Shown here in pieces: positions 52,832 to 61,879 of a stretch of DNA of 64,000 bases. Each line of letters opens with the position of its first letter. The stretch's first letter is position 1. This DNA is from Marinobacter oulmenensis (GTDB lineage Bacteria; Pseudomonadota; Gammaproteobacteria; Pseudomonadales; Oleiphilaceae), in contig NZ_JACHFE010000004.1 in the NCBI RefSeq assembly GCF_014201735.1, positions 1-64,000 on the forward strand. Direction: 5' to 3'. The position numbers were made by a program, and so were the translations under genes. The notes beneath the pieces were generated by a model, which had not been told where the DNA came from, did no database searches, and saw nothing but the letters and a program-made list of their open reading frames with translations.

Positions 52832-54088
52832 TCATTCGCCAATCTGCTGGCGAATGACCAGCTCTGCTGGTTCACCCTGTTCGTCAGCAGACACCACCGG
52901 TGCTTCAACATGTCCCTCCCAGTCACCCGGTTGGGGATTGATGCTGCCGGAACTGCTCAACCTGCCGACGACAACCACGTTTTCCTGGGAAGAAATGGTC
53001 GACTGGGGCGACATGGAGTAGTTGTCGTCCAGACGAATCTCGAGCGGCAAATCGCCTGCAGTCATCCGGGCCACCGCCACCGGTGCCCCACTGGTCTGGC
53101 CCGCCGGGCGTGCGAACACGAACAGGGTCGTGTCATCACTGACCTGAACCTGGTCTCCCAGGGAAATACGCAGGGTTACTCCAACACCTGGCTCTGGGGC
53201 AGCCGCCTCCGGAGCCGGCTGTCCCAGGCGCCGATAGGCTTCCTCAATGCCACCCTGAATGGAGGCCAGTTGCGGGTGCTGGGGTGCCACTTCCACGATC
53301 CGCTCCCAGTAATCGATGGCCTGCTGGTAGTTCTCCTGGCCAAAGGCGTGGATCCCCAGCAGACTCAACGCATTCACATCGTCCGGGTTCAGGGTCAGCG
53401 CGGCATCGATGGTTTCCTGGACCTCCGGCGTCAGGCGGCCCTGGCTGGCGAAAAATTTTGCCTGGGCGGCGAGCCCGAGCGCCCCGGCGCTGGCATTGGC
53501 GTCATCCGATGTTACCTCAGCCAGGCGCTCATAGGCCTCGGCCGCCTGCGGGTATTGTTCGATCCGCATATAGGTCTGGCCGAGCATGGCCCAGCCCTCG
53601 GCATTATCCGGGTTCTCCTCAAGCCGCTGGTGCAACTGTTCGGCCAGTTCCGCCATGCGGGCCACCTGGTCACCGCCGGAGGCATTCATTTCCTGCATGG
53701 TCCTGAACTGTTCCAGCTCGTCCATGGCGCCCCACTGCTCATAGCCGAAGTAGGTGCCCGCCGGTAGCAGCACAATGGCCACCATGGCTACCACGACCGC
53801 ACTGCGTCGGCCAGGCACGTGTTTTTCCGGCATGGGGTTTTCCGGCACATCATCAAGCATGGAGCCCGCCAGCTCTTCTTTCAGTTGGCGGTAGTTGTCC
53901 TCGTCCAGGGTGCCGGCGGCGTATTCGTCGTCCAGTTCCTTAAGACGGGTGCGATAGGCCAGCAGGTTCTGGTTACGAAGATCAGCATCCCGCCGCAGTT
54001 TCGGGCGGTGAAATAACACCGGATAGAAAACAAACGCCAGGGCGAAAAGAATGAATACCGTTGCGACAATCCAGAATGTTTCGGTCAT
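52832..54088 (-). CDS. ccmI: Cytochrome c maturation protein CcmI
   Basis: The 418-aa protein has an N-terminal membrane helix (about 5-22), a conserved cytoplasmic or loop segment RLKELDDEYAAGTLDEDNYRQLKEELAGSML, a second helix near 90-112, and then TPR repeats (WAMLGQTYMRIEQYPQAAEAYERLAEV). It holds apocytochrome c for the CcmFH ligase. Last gene of ccmABCDEFGHI. Confidence 0.94.
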   Translation of the reverse strand: MTETFWIVATVFILFALAFVFYPVLFHRPKLRRDADLRNQNLLAYRTRLKELDDEYAAGTLDEDNYRQLKEELAGSMLDDVPENPMPEKHVPGRRSAVVVAMVAIVLLPAGTYFGYEQWGAMDELEQFRTMQEMNASGGDQVARMAELAEQLHQRLEENPDNAEGWAMLGQTYMRIEQYPQAAEAYERLAEVTSDDANASAGALGLAAQAKFFASQGRLTPEVQETIDAALTLNPDDVNALSLLGIHAFGQENYQQAIDYWERIVEVAPQHPQLASIQGGIEEAYRRLGQPAPEAAAPEPGVGVTLRISLGDQVQVSDDTTLFVFARPAGQTSGAPVAVARMTAGDLPLEIRLDDNYSMSPQSTISSQENVVVVGRLSSSGSINPQPGDWEGHVEAPVVSADEQGEPAELVIRQQIGE

Positions 54089-54123
54089 GGGATCCGTGTC
54101 GTGCCTTCAGATGTATTGATTGA

Positions 54124-54612
54124 TCAGTGGCTGGCCTGATCGTCTTGGTCACCGGAGAGTATCCGTTCGGCCCGGCTGCGATCCTCGTCGGTCAGGCCCT
54201 GCTCCCGGGCCTCCCGTCGGCGGGTGCGCCACACCACCCCGACCACGATCAGAAAACCGCCGATGGCCGCGATGGCCGGAAAGGCCCAGAGCAGAATGGT
54301 GCGCTGGTCCACTGGCGGCTTGTACTGGATGAATTCACCAAACCGGGCCACCAGGGCATCCACGATCTCCTCGTTCGAAGCGCCGTCCTGCATCATCCGA
54401 TAGACCTCATTGCGCATGTCCTCGGAGATGGGCGCGTTGGAATCGGCGATGTTCTGGTTCTGGCACTTGGGGCAACGTAATTCAGAGATCAGCTGCTGGA
54501 AGCGCTGCTCCTCGGAACGGGAAGAGAAATCGTAAACATCCGCCACTTCCGCCTGTACCGGGGTGGCAAACCACACGGCAATCGCCAGTAATGCCCATAG
54601 CACTCGCATCAA
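54124..54612 (-). CDS. ccmH: Cytochrome c maturation protein CcmH
   Basis: The 162-aa protein has a signal sequence, the thiol motif RCPKCQNQ (Cys47, Cys50), NEEIVDALVARFGEFIQYKPP and one C-terminal membrane helix with the tail RRREAREQGLTDEDRSRAERIL. It reduces the haem-binding CXXCH cysteines of apocytochrome. The stop is followed by ccmI and the start overlaps ccmG by 4 nt. Confidence 0.95.
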   Translation of the reverse strand: MMRVLWALLAIAVWFATPVQAEVADVYDFSSRSEEQRFQQLISELRCPKCQNQNIADSNAPISEDMRNEVYRMMQDGASNEEIVDALVARFGEFIQYKPPVDQRTILLWAFPAIAAIGGFLIVVGVVWRTRRREAREQGLTDEDRSRAERILSGDQDDQASH

Positions 54613-55145
54613 CTGTTACCCCTTGCCTTGTTGATGACCGGAAGCAGTTCCTCGGTCCAGACTTTTTCATTGACCACACCCACGTGGCGGTAACGCACCA
54701 CCCCGTCGGCATCAATCACGAAGGTCTCGGGCGCGCCGTAAACCCCCAGATCAAAGCCAAGGCGCCCCTTGGGATCAAAGATGATCTCGTCATAGGGATT
54801 TCCCAGGCGTTCCAGGAACCGGAATGCGTTTTCCCGCTGATCCTTGTAGTTGAGCCCGACGATCCGGACGCCCTTTTCTCTGGCCAGGTAAGTCAGGTAG
54901 GCGTGCTCGTCCCAGCAGGACGGACACCATTCCGCCCAGACATTCAGCAGGCTGACTTCGCCCTTGAGCAGCGAGGTGTCCAGCGTGCGGGAAGCGTCAT
55001 CCAGGCTTTCCAGGGAAAACTCCGGCACCGGCTTGCCAATCATGGTGGATTCCAGCTTGGTGGGATCCTTGCCCAGGCCGGCAAACAGAAACACACCAAT
55101 GCCCACCGCCACAATCAACGGCAAAAACAGGAACAGTCGTTTCAT
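54609..55145 (-). CDS. ccmG: Thiol:disulfide interchange protein CcmG/DsbE
   Basis: The 178-aa membrane-anchored thioredoxin has an N-terminal helix (about 3-22), the active site WCPSCWDE (Cys74, Cys77) and YGAPETFVIDADGVVRYRHVGVV. It keeps apocytochrome c cysteines reduced in the periplasm. Overlaps both neighbours by 4 nt. Confidence 0.95.
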   Translation of the reverse strand: MKRLFLFLPLIVAVGIGVFLFAGLGKDPTKLESTMIGKPVPEFSLESLDDASRTLDTSLLKGEVSLLNVWAEWCPSCWDEHAYLTYLAREKGVRIVGLNYKDQRENAFRFLERLGNPYDEIIFDPKGRLGFDLGVYGAPETFVIDADGVVRYRHVGVVNEKVWTEELLPVINKARGNS

Positions 55146-57139
55146 GACGTGGCCTCCGCGGGGTTGCCATCAATCTTCGGTGACGCCGCCCGGCTTTCCT
55201 GTTGCCGGCGCACCTTGATCCGGTAGCGCTTGTCGGCAATCGCCAGAAAGCCACCAATGGCCATCACCAGAGCGCCCAGCCAGAGCCAGCGCACCAGCGG
55301 CTTGTACTGCAGGCGGATCGCCCAGGCATCGCCATCGATACGCTCGGCGATCGCCACGAAAATGTCGCGGAACAGCCCGGCATCAATATCCGCCTCGGTC
55401 ATCACGCTCATACCCACCGGGTACTGGCGTTTCTCCGGGTGCAGTTCTGCCACCTGTTCCCCGTCGAGGAACACATCAAAGCTGCCGTACTGGGCGGTGA
55501 AATTGGCACCCTGGCGCTCACCGATGTCATTGAAGACCACACGGTAGTCGCCGACTTCGGCCACGTCACCCGGCTGCATCCGGACGTCACGCTCAATGCC
55601 GTAGTTGGAGACCACAGTGACACCAGCCATCACAATCGCCAGGCCTAGATGACCCAGTACCATCCCCCAGTAGCTGCGGGACTGACGCTTGAGACCATAC
55701 CAGCGCCCCTGCCGGGAAGAGGATTTGTCCCACAGATCCCAGAAGGTAGCGACCGCCACCCACATGGCCGTGAACACGCCGATAAACGCCCAGGGCTTGA
55801 AGCCGCCATAACCGATCACCACAGCGGTGCTCGCGAGAATACTGATGGTCAACGGCCAGAGCAGTTTACGGCCCAGCCAGCCGCCGTCGGTTTTCTTCCA
55901 GCGGGAGAAAATACCGGCGCCAAGCAGCAACCCAGCCGCCACGCCCAGAGGCGTGAAGGTGGTGTTAAAGAAGGGTTCGCCGATGGACAGCTTGCCCATG
56001 TTCAGATAATCCAGTACCAGCGGGTACAGGGTTCCAATCGCCACCAGCAGGGTTGCAGAAACCAGCAGCACGTTGTTCAGCAACAGGAAGACTTCCCTGG
56101 ACAGGCCGCCGTAGCGCGCACGAACGTGAACCACCTGGGCCCGGAAAGCATAGAGTGTCAGGCTGCCAATCACGGTAATGCCCAGCAATGCCAGCAGGAA
56201 ACTGCCACGCTCCGGGTCCGAGGCAAAGGCGTGCACCGAGGTCAGCACGCCGGAGCGGACCAGGAAGGTACCCAGCAGACTGAGCGCAAAGGTCACAATG
56301 GCCAGCAGGACAGTCCAGCTTTTGAAGACACCGCGTTTCTCGGTCACCGCCAGCGAGTGCATCAGGGCGGTGCCCGACAGCCAAGGCAACAGGGACGCGT
56401 TCTCGACCGGGTCCCAGAACCACCAGCCGCCCCAGCCAAGCTCGTAATAGGCCCACCAGCTGCCCAGGGCAATGCCGATGGTAAGGAATGACCAGGCCAC
56501 CGTCGTCCAGGGGCGGGACCAGCGCGCCCAGGCCGCATCCAGGCGGCCGTTGATCAGGGCCGCGATGGCAAACGCGAAGGCAACAGAGAAACCGACGTAG
56601 CCCATGTACAGCATGGGCGGGTGCATGATCAGCCCGACGTCCTGGAGCAGAGGATTGAGATCCTGACCGTCAGCCGGAATGTTCGGCAACAGCCGATCAA
56701 ACGGATTGGAGGTCACAATGACAAACAACAGGAAGCCCACGGCCACCATACCCAGCACTGACAGTACCTGGGAGATCATCACCGTCGGCAGGCGACGACT
56801 GAACACCGCCACCGCCAGAATCCAGGCCGACAGCATCAGTATCCACAGCAGCAACGAGCCTTCGTGCCCGCCCCAGACCGCACTCATCTTGTAATACCAG
56901 GGCAGCATGCTGTTGCTGTTGTTGGCGACATAGGCGACAGAAAAGTCGTCCACCAGAAAGGCGTGGGTCAGAATGGCAAACGCCAGCCCGATAAACACGA
57001 ATACGCCCGAAGCCAGTGGCCGCGCGAATGCCTGCAGGCTGTCACGGCCGGTAATGGCCCCCACCAGCGGCACTACGGAGAGAAGCACTGCCAGCAGCAG
57101 CGCGAGAACCAGTGCAAGCTGCCCGAGTTCCGGATACAT
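55142..57139 (-). CDS. ccmF: Haem lyase subunit CcmF
   Basis: The 665-aa protein with about 15 helices contains the WWD haem-handling motif GWGGWWFWDPVENASLLPWL, the histidines flanking it, and GSLLLWI near residue 94-100. It ligates haem from CcmE to apocytochrome c. Length and arrangement match the family. Confidence 0.96.
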   Translation of the reverse strand: MYPELGQLALVLALLLAVLLSVVPLVGAITGRDSLQAFARPLASGVFVFIGLAFAILTHAFLVDDFSVAYVANNSNSMLPWYYKMSAVWGGHEGSLLLWILMLSAWILAVAVFSRRLPTVMISQVLSVLGMVAVGFLLFVIVTSNPFDRLLPNIPADGQDLNPLLQDVGLIMHPPMLYMGYVGFSVAFAFAIAALINGRLDAAWARWSRPWTTVAWSFLTIGIALGSWWAYYELGWGGWWFWDPVENASLLPWLSGTALMHSLAVTEKRGVFKSWTVLLAIVTFALSLLGTFLVRSGVLTSVHAFASDPERGSFLLALLGITVIGSLTLYAFRAQVVHVRARYGGLSREVFLLLNNVLLVSATLLVAIGTLYPLVLDYLNMGKLSIGEPFFNTTFTPLGVAAGLLLGAGIFSRWKKTDGGWLGRKLLWPLTISILASTAVVIGYGGFKPWAFIGVFTAMWVAVATFWDLWDKSSSRQGRWYGLKRQSRSYWGMVLGHLGLAIVMAGVTVVSNYGIERDVRMQPGDVAEVGDYRVVFNDIGERQGANFTAQYGSFDVFLDGEQVAELHPEKRQYPVGMSVMTEADIDAGLFRDIFVAIAERIDGDAWAIRLQYKPLVRWLWLGALVMAIGGFLAIADKRYRIKVRRQQESRAASPKIDGNPAEATS

Positions 57140-57174
57140 CAGGATTCTCCAACGTCAGGGTGAATTGAGCGGGA

Positions 57175-57654
57175 TCAGTAAGCCGTGCTTTGTGCAGCTT
57201 CTTCGGCATCGGCAGCCTTGTGCTGGCCTTTCGACGACCGCTCCAGTGCCTCGGCCACCTCCGGTGGCATATAGTTTTCATCATGCTTGGCCAGCACCTG
57301 GTCAGCGACAAACAGGCCCTGGTCATTCAGCCGCCCCATGGCGACCACACCCTGTCCCTCGGCGAACAGGTCGGGCAGGATGCCCTCGTACTGAACCGGC
57401 ACCGATGCCGCATAGTCGGTCACCCGGAAGCGAACCTTCAGGGTGCCGGCATCACGGGCCACACTGCCCTCCTCCACCATGCCACCGGCACGGATGCGGA
57501 CATCCACCGGGGCGTTACCGGCGGCAATCTCGGTCGGATCGTAGAACAGGTTGATGTTCTGGCGCAGGGCGTAGGTGGTCAGGCCCACCGCGATGGCGAG
57601 GCCGGCCACCAGAAAGCCCACTATGGTCAGTCGTTTTTTTCGGATCGGATGCAT
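57175..57654 (-). CDS. ccmE: Haem chaperone CcmE
   Basis: The 159-aa protein starts [15 protein letters not shown], has one membrane helix, a beta-barrel and the haem-binding His124 in [13 protein letters not shown]. The frame is open to 57780 but overlaps ccmD in a proline-rich composition, so ATG 57654 is used. The C terminus is longer than the beta domain and alanine-rich. Confidence 0.95.
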   Translation of the reverse strand: MHPIRKKRLTIVGFLVAGLAIAVGLTTYALRQNINLFYDPTEIAAGNAPVDVRIRAGGMVEEGSVARDAGTLKVRFRVTDYAASVPVQYEGILPDLFAEGQGVVAMGRLNDQGLFVADQVLAKHDENYMPPEVAEALERSSKGQHKAADAEEAAQSTAY

Positions 57655-57667
57655 GGTTTCTTGCCTG

Positions 57668-57913
57668 TCAGTCCTGGGAAACTTCCACTCGGGTGAAGGT
57701 GGCCTGGGGTTTGGGTTTGGGTCTGGCATCCTTGCCCTGGGTGGCGTCCTGCTGGGCCAGGCGGCGCCTGCACGCCTCAATTACTGAACGGTGACGCCGG
57801 ACAGACCAGATCATCATGCCGGCGAGGAAAATGAAGAACACCGCGTAGCAGGACCAGACGTAAGGCCCGTGCCCTTCCATCGCGATGAATGCGGAAAACG
57901 AATCGAATGCCAT
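57668..57913 (-). CDS. ccmD: Haem exporter protein CcmD
   Basis: The 81-aa protein has [25 protein letters not shown], the single helix and tyrosine-containing segment of CcmD, followed by a positively charged tail that is longer than usual. CcmD releases haem-loaded CcmE from CcmABC. Confidence 0.9.
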   Translation of the reverse strand: MAFDSFSAFIAMEGHGPYVWSCYAVFFIFLAGMMIWSVRRHRSVIEACRRRLAQQDATQGKDARPKPKPQATFTRVEVSQD

Positions 57914-57916
57914 GAA

Positions 57917-58660
57917 TCAGCCTCTCCCCGCCAGTACCAGTTCGCGGACCCAGCGGGTTTTCTGTTCCCGGTGCAGTATCTCGGTTTTCATTCTCAGACA
58001 GGCCAGCCAGCCAAACAGCAGGTAAAGCCCAAGTACGGACAGCACCAGCGGCACCCACATTTCCGTGGGCATGGACGGCTTTTCAGTCAGTTTGAAAGTG
58101 GCCGGCTGATGCAGCGTGTTCCACCACTCAACCGAGTATTTGATGATTGGAATGTTGACGACGCCCACCAGAACCAGAACCGCCACCGCGCGGGCTGCGG
58201 ATTTTTCGTCATTGATCGCACGATCCAGCGCAATAACGCCACCATACAGGAACAGCAGGATCAGCATCGAGGTCAGGCGGGCATCCCATACCCACCAGGT
58301 GCCCCAGGTGGGCTTGCCCCAGACGGCGCCGGTAAACAGGGACAGAAAACAGAACACCAGGCCCACGGGCGCCACCGCCCGCACGAAGACGTCGGCCAGT
58401 TTCATACGCCAGACCAGGGTGATAACCGCCGCCACCGCCATGATCATGTAGGCGGACTGGGCCAGGAAAGCCGTCGGAACATGGATGAAAATAATCCGGT
58501 AGCTGTTGCCCTGCAGATAATCCTGAGGTGCAAACGCCAGCCCCCACACCAGGCCCGCCGCCAGAACAACCAACCCGGATACCAGCAGCCATGGCATCAG
58601 GCGGTTTGCGATTCCGTAAAACCACTTGGGCGAGCCCAGCTTATGAAAGAATTGCCACAT
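57917..58660 (-). CDS. ccmC: Haem exporter protein CcmC
   Basis: The 247-aa six-helix protein contains the WWD motif WGTWWVWDARLTSMLILLFLYGG and the flanking histidine in FIHVPTAFLAQSAY. It attaches haem to CcmE. The gene is 58 nt from ccmB, the widest gap in the operon; I see no promoter there. Confidence 0.96.
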   Translation of the reverse strand: MWQFFHKLGSPKWFYGIANRLMPWLLVSGLVVLAAGLVWGLAFAPQDYLQGNSYRIIFIHVPTAFLAQSAYMIMAVAAVITLVWRMKLADVFVRAVAPVGLVFCFLSLFTGAVWGKPTWGTWWVWDARLTSMLILLFLYGGVIALDRAINDEKSAARAVAVLVLVGVVNIPIIKYSVEWWNTLHQPATFKLTEKPSMPTEMWVPLVLSVLGLYLLFGWLACLRMKTEILHREQKTRWVRELVLAGRG

Positions 58661-58718
58661 CAGTCGGTTACCGTCTTGCTAGTTAACTGTACATCCATTG
58701 CCAGGCCCATTGGCGTTC

Positions 58719-59444
58719 TCAGCTATTGGACAGGCTGACCCGAAGTGCCGCTGCCGAAGCAAAGGGGGCCAGGGTCAGAGCCAGAACCAGAAAAGCCCCC
58801 ATCAGCGCCAGATAACCAGCCACCGGCGCCCCCTCCGTTGCCGCTGCAACCGTACCGGTGCCGAAAATCAGCACGGGAATGTACAGCGGAATGATCAGCA
58901 GTGACAAGAGCACGCCCGCCGACCGCAAACCCAGGGTCAGCGCGGCCCCGATGGAGCCGATCAGACTCAGAACCGGGGTACCGATCAGCAGCGTTAGACA
59001 TAAAATTGCAATAGAGTTCCCGTCCAGGTGAACCATTATGCCCAGCACCGGAGTCAGGACCACCAGAGGCAGCCCGGTCAGTATCCAGTGCGCGAGGGTC
59101 TTGGCCAGAATCAGCAGGAACAGGGGCTGAGGCTGAAGCACCAGTTGCTCCAGCGTGCCATCGTCAAAATCATGCCGGAACAGGTGGTCCAGTGACAGCA
59201 GCACGGAAAGCAGCGCAGCCACCCAGAGGATACCGGCACCGGATTGCTTCAGAAATGCCACTTCCGGGCTAACCCCGAGGGGGAAGAGGGTTACCACCAT
59301 GACAAAAAACAGAAGGGGGTTGAGCAGATCCTGCCGCTGCCGGAAGGCCACACGGACATCACGGGCAAAAACCGCCACCATGGCGGCAACCGGACCAACC
59401 GCCTGATCCACCGGTTTCAGCAATGGCCGGAACTCAGCATTCAT
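58719..59444 (-). CDS. ccmB: Haem exporter protein CcmB
   Basis: The 241-aa six-helix permease has FFVMVVTLFPLGVSPEV, DGTLEQLVLQPQPLFLLILAKTLAHWILTGLP and VLLSLLIIPLYIPVLIFG, as in CcmB. The first about 20 residues are longer than typical but the start has GGGAGG upstream. It overlaps ccmA by 11 nt. Confidence 0.95.
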   Translation of the reverse strand: MNAEFRPLLKPVDQAVGPVAAMVAVFARDVRVAFRQRQDLLNPLLFFVMVVTLFPLGVSPEVAFLKQSGAGILWVAALLSVLLSLDHLFRHDFDDGTLEQLVLQPQPLFLLILAKTLAHWILTGLPLVVLTPVLGIMVHLDGNSIAILCLTLLIGTPVLSLIGSIGAALTLGLRSAGVLLSLLIIPLYIPVLIFGTGTVAAATEGAPVAGYLALMGAFLVLALTLAPFASAAALRVSLSNS

Positions 59445-60069
59445 TGGCCGCGCCTCCCAGGGTAATCCGGTTCATACCGGGCAACTGCAGGTCATGGTGG
59501 GTAGTGACCAGAACCGCACCGCCCTCTTGCGCCCTCTGCTGCAGCAAAGCCTCGATGGCCCCGACACCGTCGGCGTCGATTGCTGTGAAGACCTCATCCA
59601 GCAACCAGAGCGGCTCATCCGCAATCAGCAGCCGGGCCAGAGCCACCCGGCGCTGCTGGCCGGCCGACAAGTTCCTGCAGGGAACATTTTCAAACCCGGC
59701 AAGGCCGGTCCCCGCCAGCGCCTGCAATAATGTGTCATCGCCAACCGGCCGCCGGGCCGCCATCAGCGCACGCAGGTTTTCCAGCGGCGTCAGCAGCGGT
59801 TTGATACCTGGCCGGTGGCCAAGATACAAAGTATTCCTGAGAAAAGATTCCCGTTGCCGGTTGCGGGCTTGCCCACACCAGAGCAGATCCCCGGCGTAGG
59901 CGTCATTGAGCCCGGCCAGAATCCGTAGCAGTGTCGTCTTGCCGGTGCCATTCGGCCCCTCGACACGGGTCACCGTACCGGGCAGTATGGAAAACGACAG
60001 GTTGTGAAAAAGCAGACGCTCGTCACGCTCGCACTCAAGGTTGACAGCCTGCAGTAACGGCTCGGACAT
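59434..60069 (-). CDS. ccmA: Haem exporter ATP-binding protein CcmA
   Basis: The 211-aa ABC ATPase has Walker A GPNGTGKTTLLRIL, signature CRNLSAGQQRRVALARLL, Walker B PLWLLDEVFTAID, and a switch VLVTTHHDL. With CcmB, CcmC and CcmD it drives release of holo-CcmE. I use ATG 60069 (MSEPLLQAVNL, GGAG upstream). First gene of the ccm operon, divergent from fliK. Confidence 0.95.
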   Translation of the reverse strand: MSEPLLQAVNLECERDERLLFHNLSFSILPGTVTRVEGPNGTGKTTLLRILAGLNDAYAGDLLWCGQARNRQRESFLRNTLYLGHRPGIKPLLTPLENLRALMAARRPVGDDTLLQALAGTGLAGFENVPCRNLSAGQQRRVALARLLIADEPLWLLDEVFTAIDADGVGAIEALLQQRAQEGGAVLVTTHHDLQLPGMNRITLGGAANEC

Positions 60070-60188
60070 CAGGGCTCCGTTTTCAGAGCGGAGGATGCAC
60101 GCTTGGCATCGGGTGTATGGGTAAAAGGCGAGATGCATTATAACCAAAGCACTTCGGGATTACTCGTGCCCCACATCAAATCAGCGCT

Positions 60189-61577
60189 ATGAAAGTGAAC
60201 GGCGGACCAGTTCCCGGCAACCAGCCGGTCACACCCTCGACCACGCCTCCCGCTGCGGCGGGCAAAGGCCCGGTAACGCTCCCCGGCGGCAAGGAATCAG
60301 TGCCGGTTGATCCGGCGCTGAGCGCCCGGCAGCAGCTGGTTCAGCTGCAACTGGCCAACCGCGAGACAGCCCTGGCGCGGGTAGCCGAAATCCTTCAACA
60401 GAAAGGCGGCGGGCACGAACTGCTGCTGGAACTCCGGGGCAGAACCCTGAATGTCAATATCGGCAACCGGCCACCGGAGTTTTCCGCCGGTGACCTGATC
60501 AAGGTCATGCGAGCGGGCAATGAACTGCAGTTGATGGGCAAACTGGCCGCCAGCCAGGAAAGCACTGTGGCTCGTGCCCTCGCCCAGCGCCTGCCCTGGC
60601 AGCAGAGCCTGCCAACCGGCCTGCAGCAACTGGTCAGTTCCCTGAATAACGGGGTACGCCCCATGGTACAGCCGGGGCAGCCGCCCTCGGCAAACCCGCC
60701 ACAGCCGTTACCGGCTGCGGCGCGCCAGGCTCTGGAGTCGGTCCTGGCCAGCCTGCCGAAGTCGAACGAGCTTGCTCCGGGTGTCGGCCGGACCGAGAGC
60801 ACCGCTTCCCAGGTCCGCCAATGGCTCTCCGAAAGCGGCCTGTTCGCCGAATCCCGGTTGCTGCAGTCCTCGCCCAAAGCCTCCGCACCCAACGATCTCA
60901 AGCTGGCTCTGGCACGCATTGCCAGCGCCCTGCTGGCCAGCCAGGGACAGACATCCGCGCACTTCAATCGTCTGACGCCAAGCTCGAGCCCGGAGCTGAT
61001 GCAGGCGCCACTGCAATACCCCCAGACAGCGACAGCGCCGCCCACACCCCAGGCATCGACAGCGGAGCCTGCCAGTACCGGCCAGGTGCTGCGACTGCTG
61101 GCCGGCATGCTGAACCGCATCACGGTGAATCAGTTGCACAGCCAGACCCTGACCACGCGGGCCGGTGGTGAGGCCGGCGCGCCGGTTAACACCTTGCTGG
61201 TGGATCTGCCCTGGCTGACGCCCCAGCAGGAACCCCGGGCAGCCCAGTTACGTATGGAACAGTATGAAAGCAATGAGGAAAACAGCGGTGCCAGGTCCGG
61301 CCGCACGTCGGTAAGCGAATGGCGTCTGTCACTGTCCATGGATCTCGACGAAGCCGGGCCGCTGCATTTTGAGGTAGGCTTCCGCTATCCTGATGTCAGT
61401 GCCCGGGTCTGGGCTGAAAAGCAGACAACGCTGAGGCAGGTAAACGAGGAGTTGCCGCTGTTGCGCAAAAGCCTCACGGATCTGGGCCTGGAAGTGACCG
61501 ACCTGGAATGCCGTCGGGGCGCCCCCAAACAGGCACAGACACGACTCGAACACCGACTGGTGGATACCAAGGCATGA
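60189..61577 (+). CDS. Flagellar hook-length control protein FliK-like
   Basis: The 462-aa protein is rich in proline, alanine and glutamine in its first two-thirds, and its C-terminal domain (about 345-455: LSLSMDLDEAGPLHFEVGFRYPDVSARVWAEKQTTLRQVNEELPLLRKSLTDLGLEVTDLEC) has the FliK switch pattern. FliK measures hook length and switches export specificity through FlhB. The next gene encodes an FlhB C-terminal-like domain, supporting this. It lies outside any flagellar cluster in the window. Confidence 0.8.
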   Translation: MKVNGGPVPGNQPVTPSTTPPAAAGKGPVTLPGGKESVPVDPALSARQQLVQLQLANRETALARVAEILQQKGGGHELLLELRGRTLNVNIGNRPPEFSAGDLIKVMRAGNELQLMGKLAASQESTVARALAQRLPWQQSLPTGLQQLVSSLNNGVRPMVQPGQPPSANPPQPLPAAARQALESVLASLPKSNELAPGVGRTESTASQVRQWLSESGLFAESRLLQSSPKASAPNDLKLALARIASALLASQGQTSAHFNRLTPSSSPELMQAPLQYPQTATAPPTPQASTAEPASTGQVLRLLAGMLNRITVNQLHSQTLTTRAGGEAGAPVNTLLVDLPWLTPQQEPRAAQLRMEQYESNEENSGARSGRTSVSEWRLSLSMDLDEAGPLHFEVGFRYPDVSARVWAEKQTTLRQVNEELPLLRKSLTDLGLEVTDLECRRGAPKQAQTRLEHRLVDTKA

Positions 61578-61879
61578 AGGACAACCGTGACGATCAAGCG
61601 CCAGCGGCAGTGGCGCTGAAATACGACGGCGAACGGGCACCAATCATCTCGGCCACCGGCACCTGGGAGCTGGCGGAGGAAATCATCCGCATTGCCCGGG
61701 AGCATGAAGTGCCGCTTTACGAAAACCCGGAGCTTGCCGGCATCCTGGCCCGACTGTCACTGAATGATGAAATACCGGAGGAACTGTACCGGGTGATTGC
61801 CGAAATCCTGGCCTTTGCTTTCCACATACGGGGCCGTACGCCCGACGACGCCGGCCGGGACACATCACTGGATCAGTGA
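61574..61879 (+). CDS. FlhB C-terminal-domain protein (FhlB-type)
   Basis: The 101-aa protein aligns with the cytoplasmic domain of the export switch FlhB: VALKYDGERAPIISATGTWELAEEIIRIAREHEVPLYENPELAGILARLSLNDEIPEELYRVIAEILAFAF. The NPTH autocleavage motif and the membrane part are absent, so it corresponds to the piece that follows the cleavage site. Coupled to fliK by ATGA. Such stand-alone proteins are thought to modulate hook-length switching. Confidence 0.85.
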   Translation: MKDNRDDQAPAAVALKYDGERAPIISATGTWELAEEIIRIAREHEVPLYENPELAGILARLSLNDEIPEELYRVIAEILAFAFHIRGRTPDDAGRDTSLDQ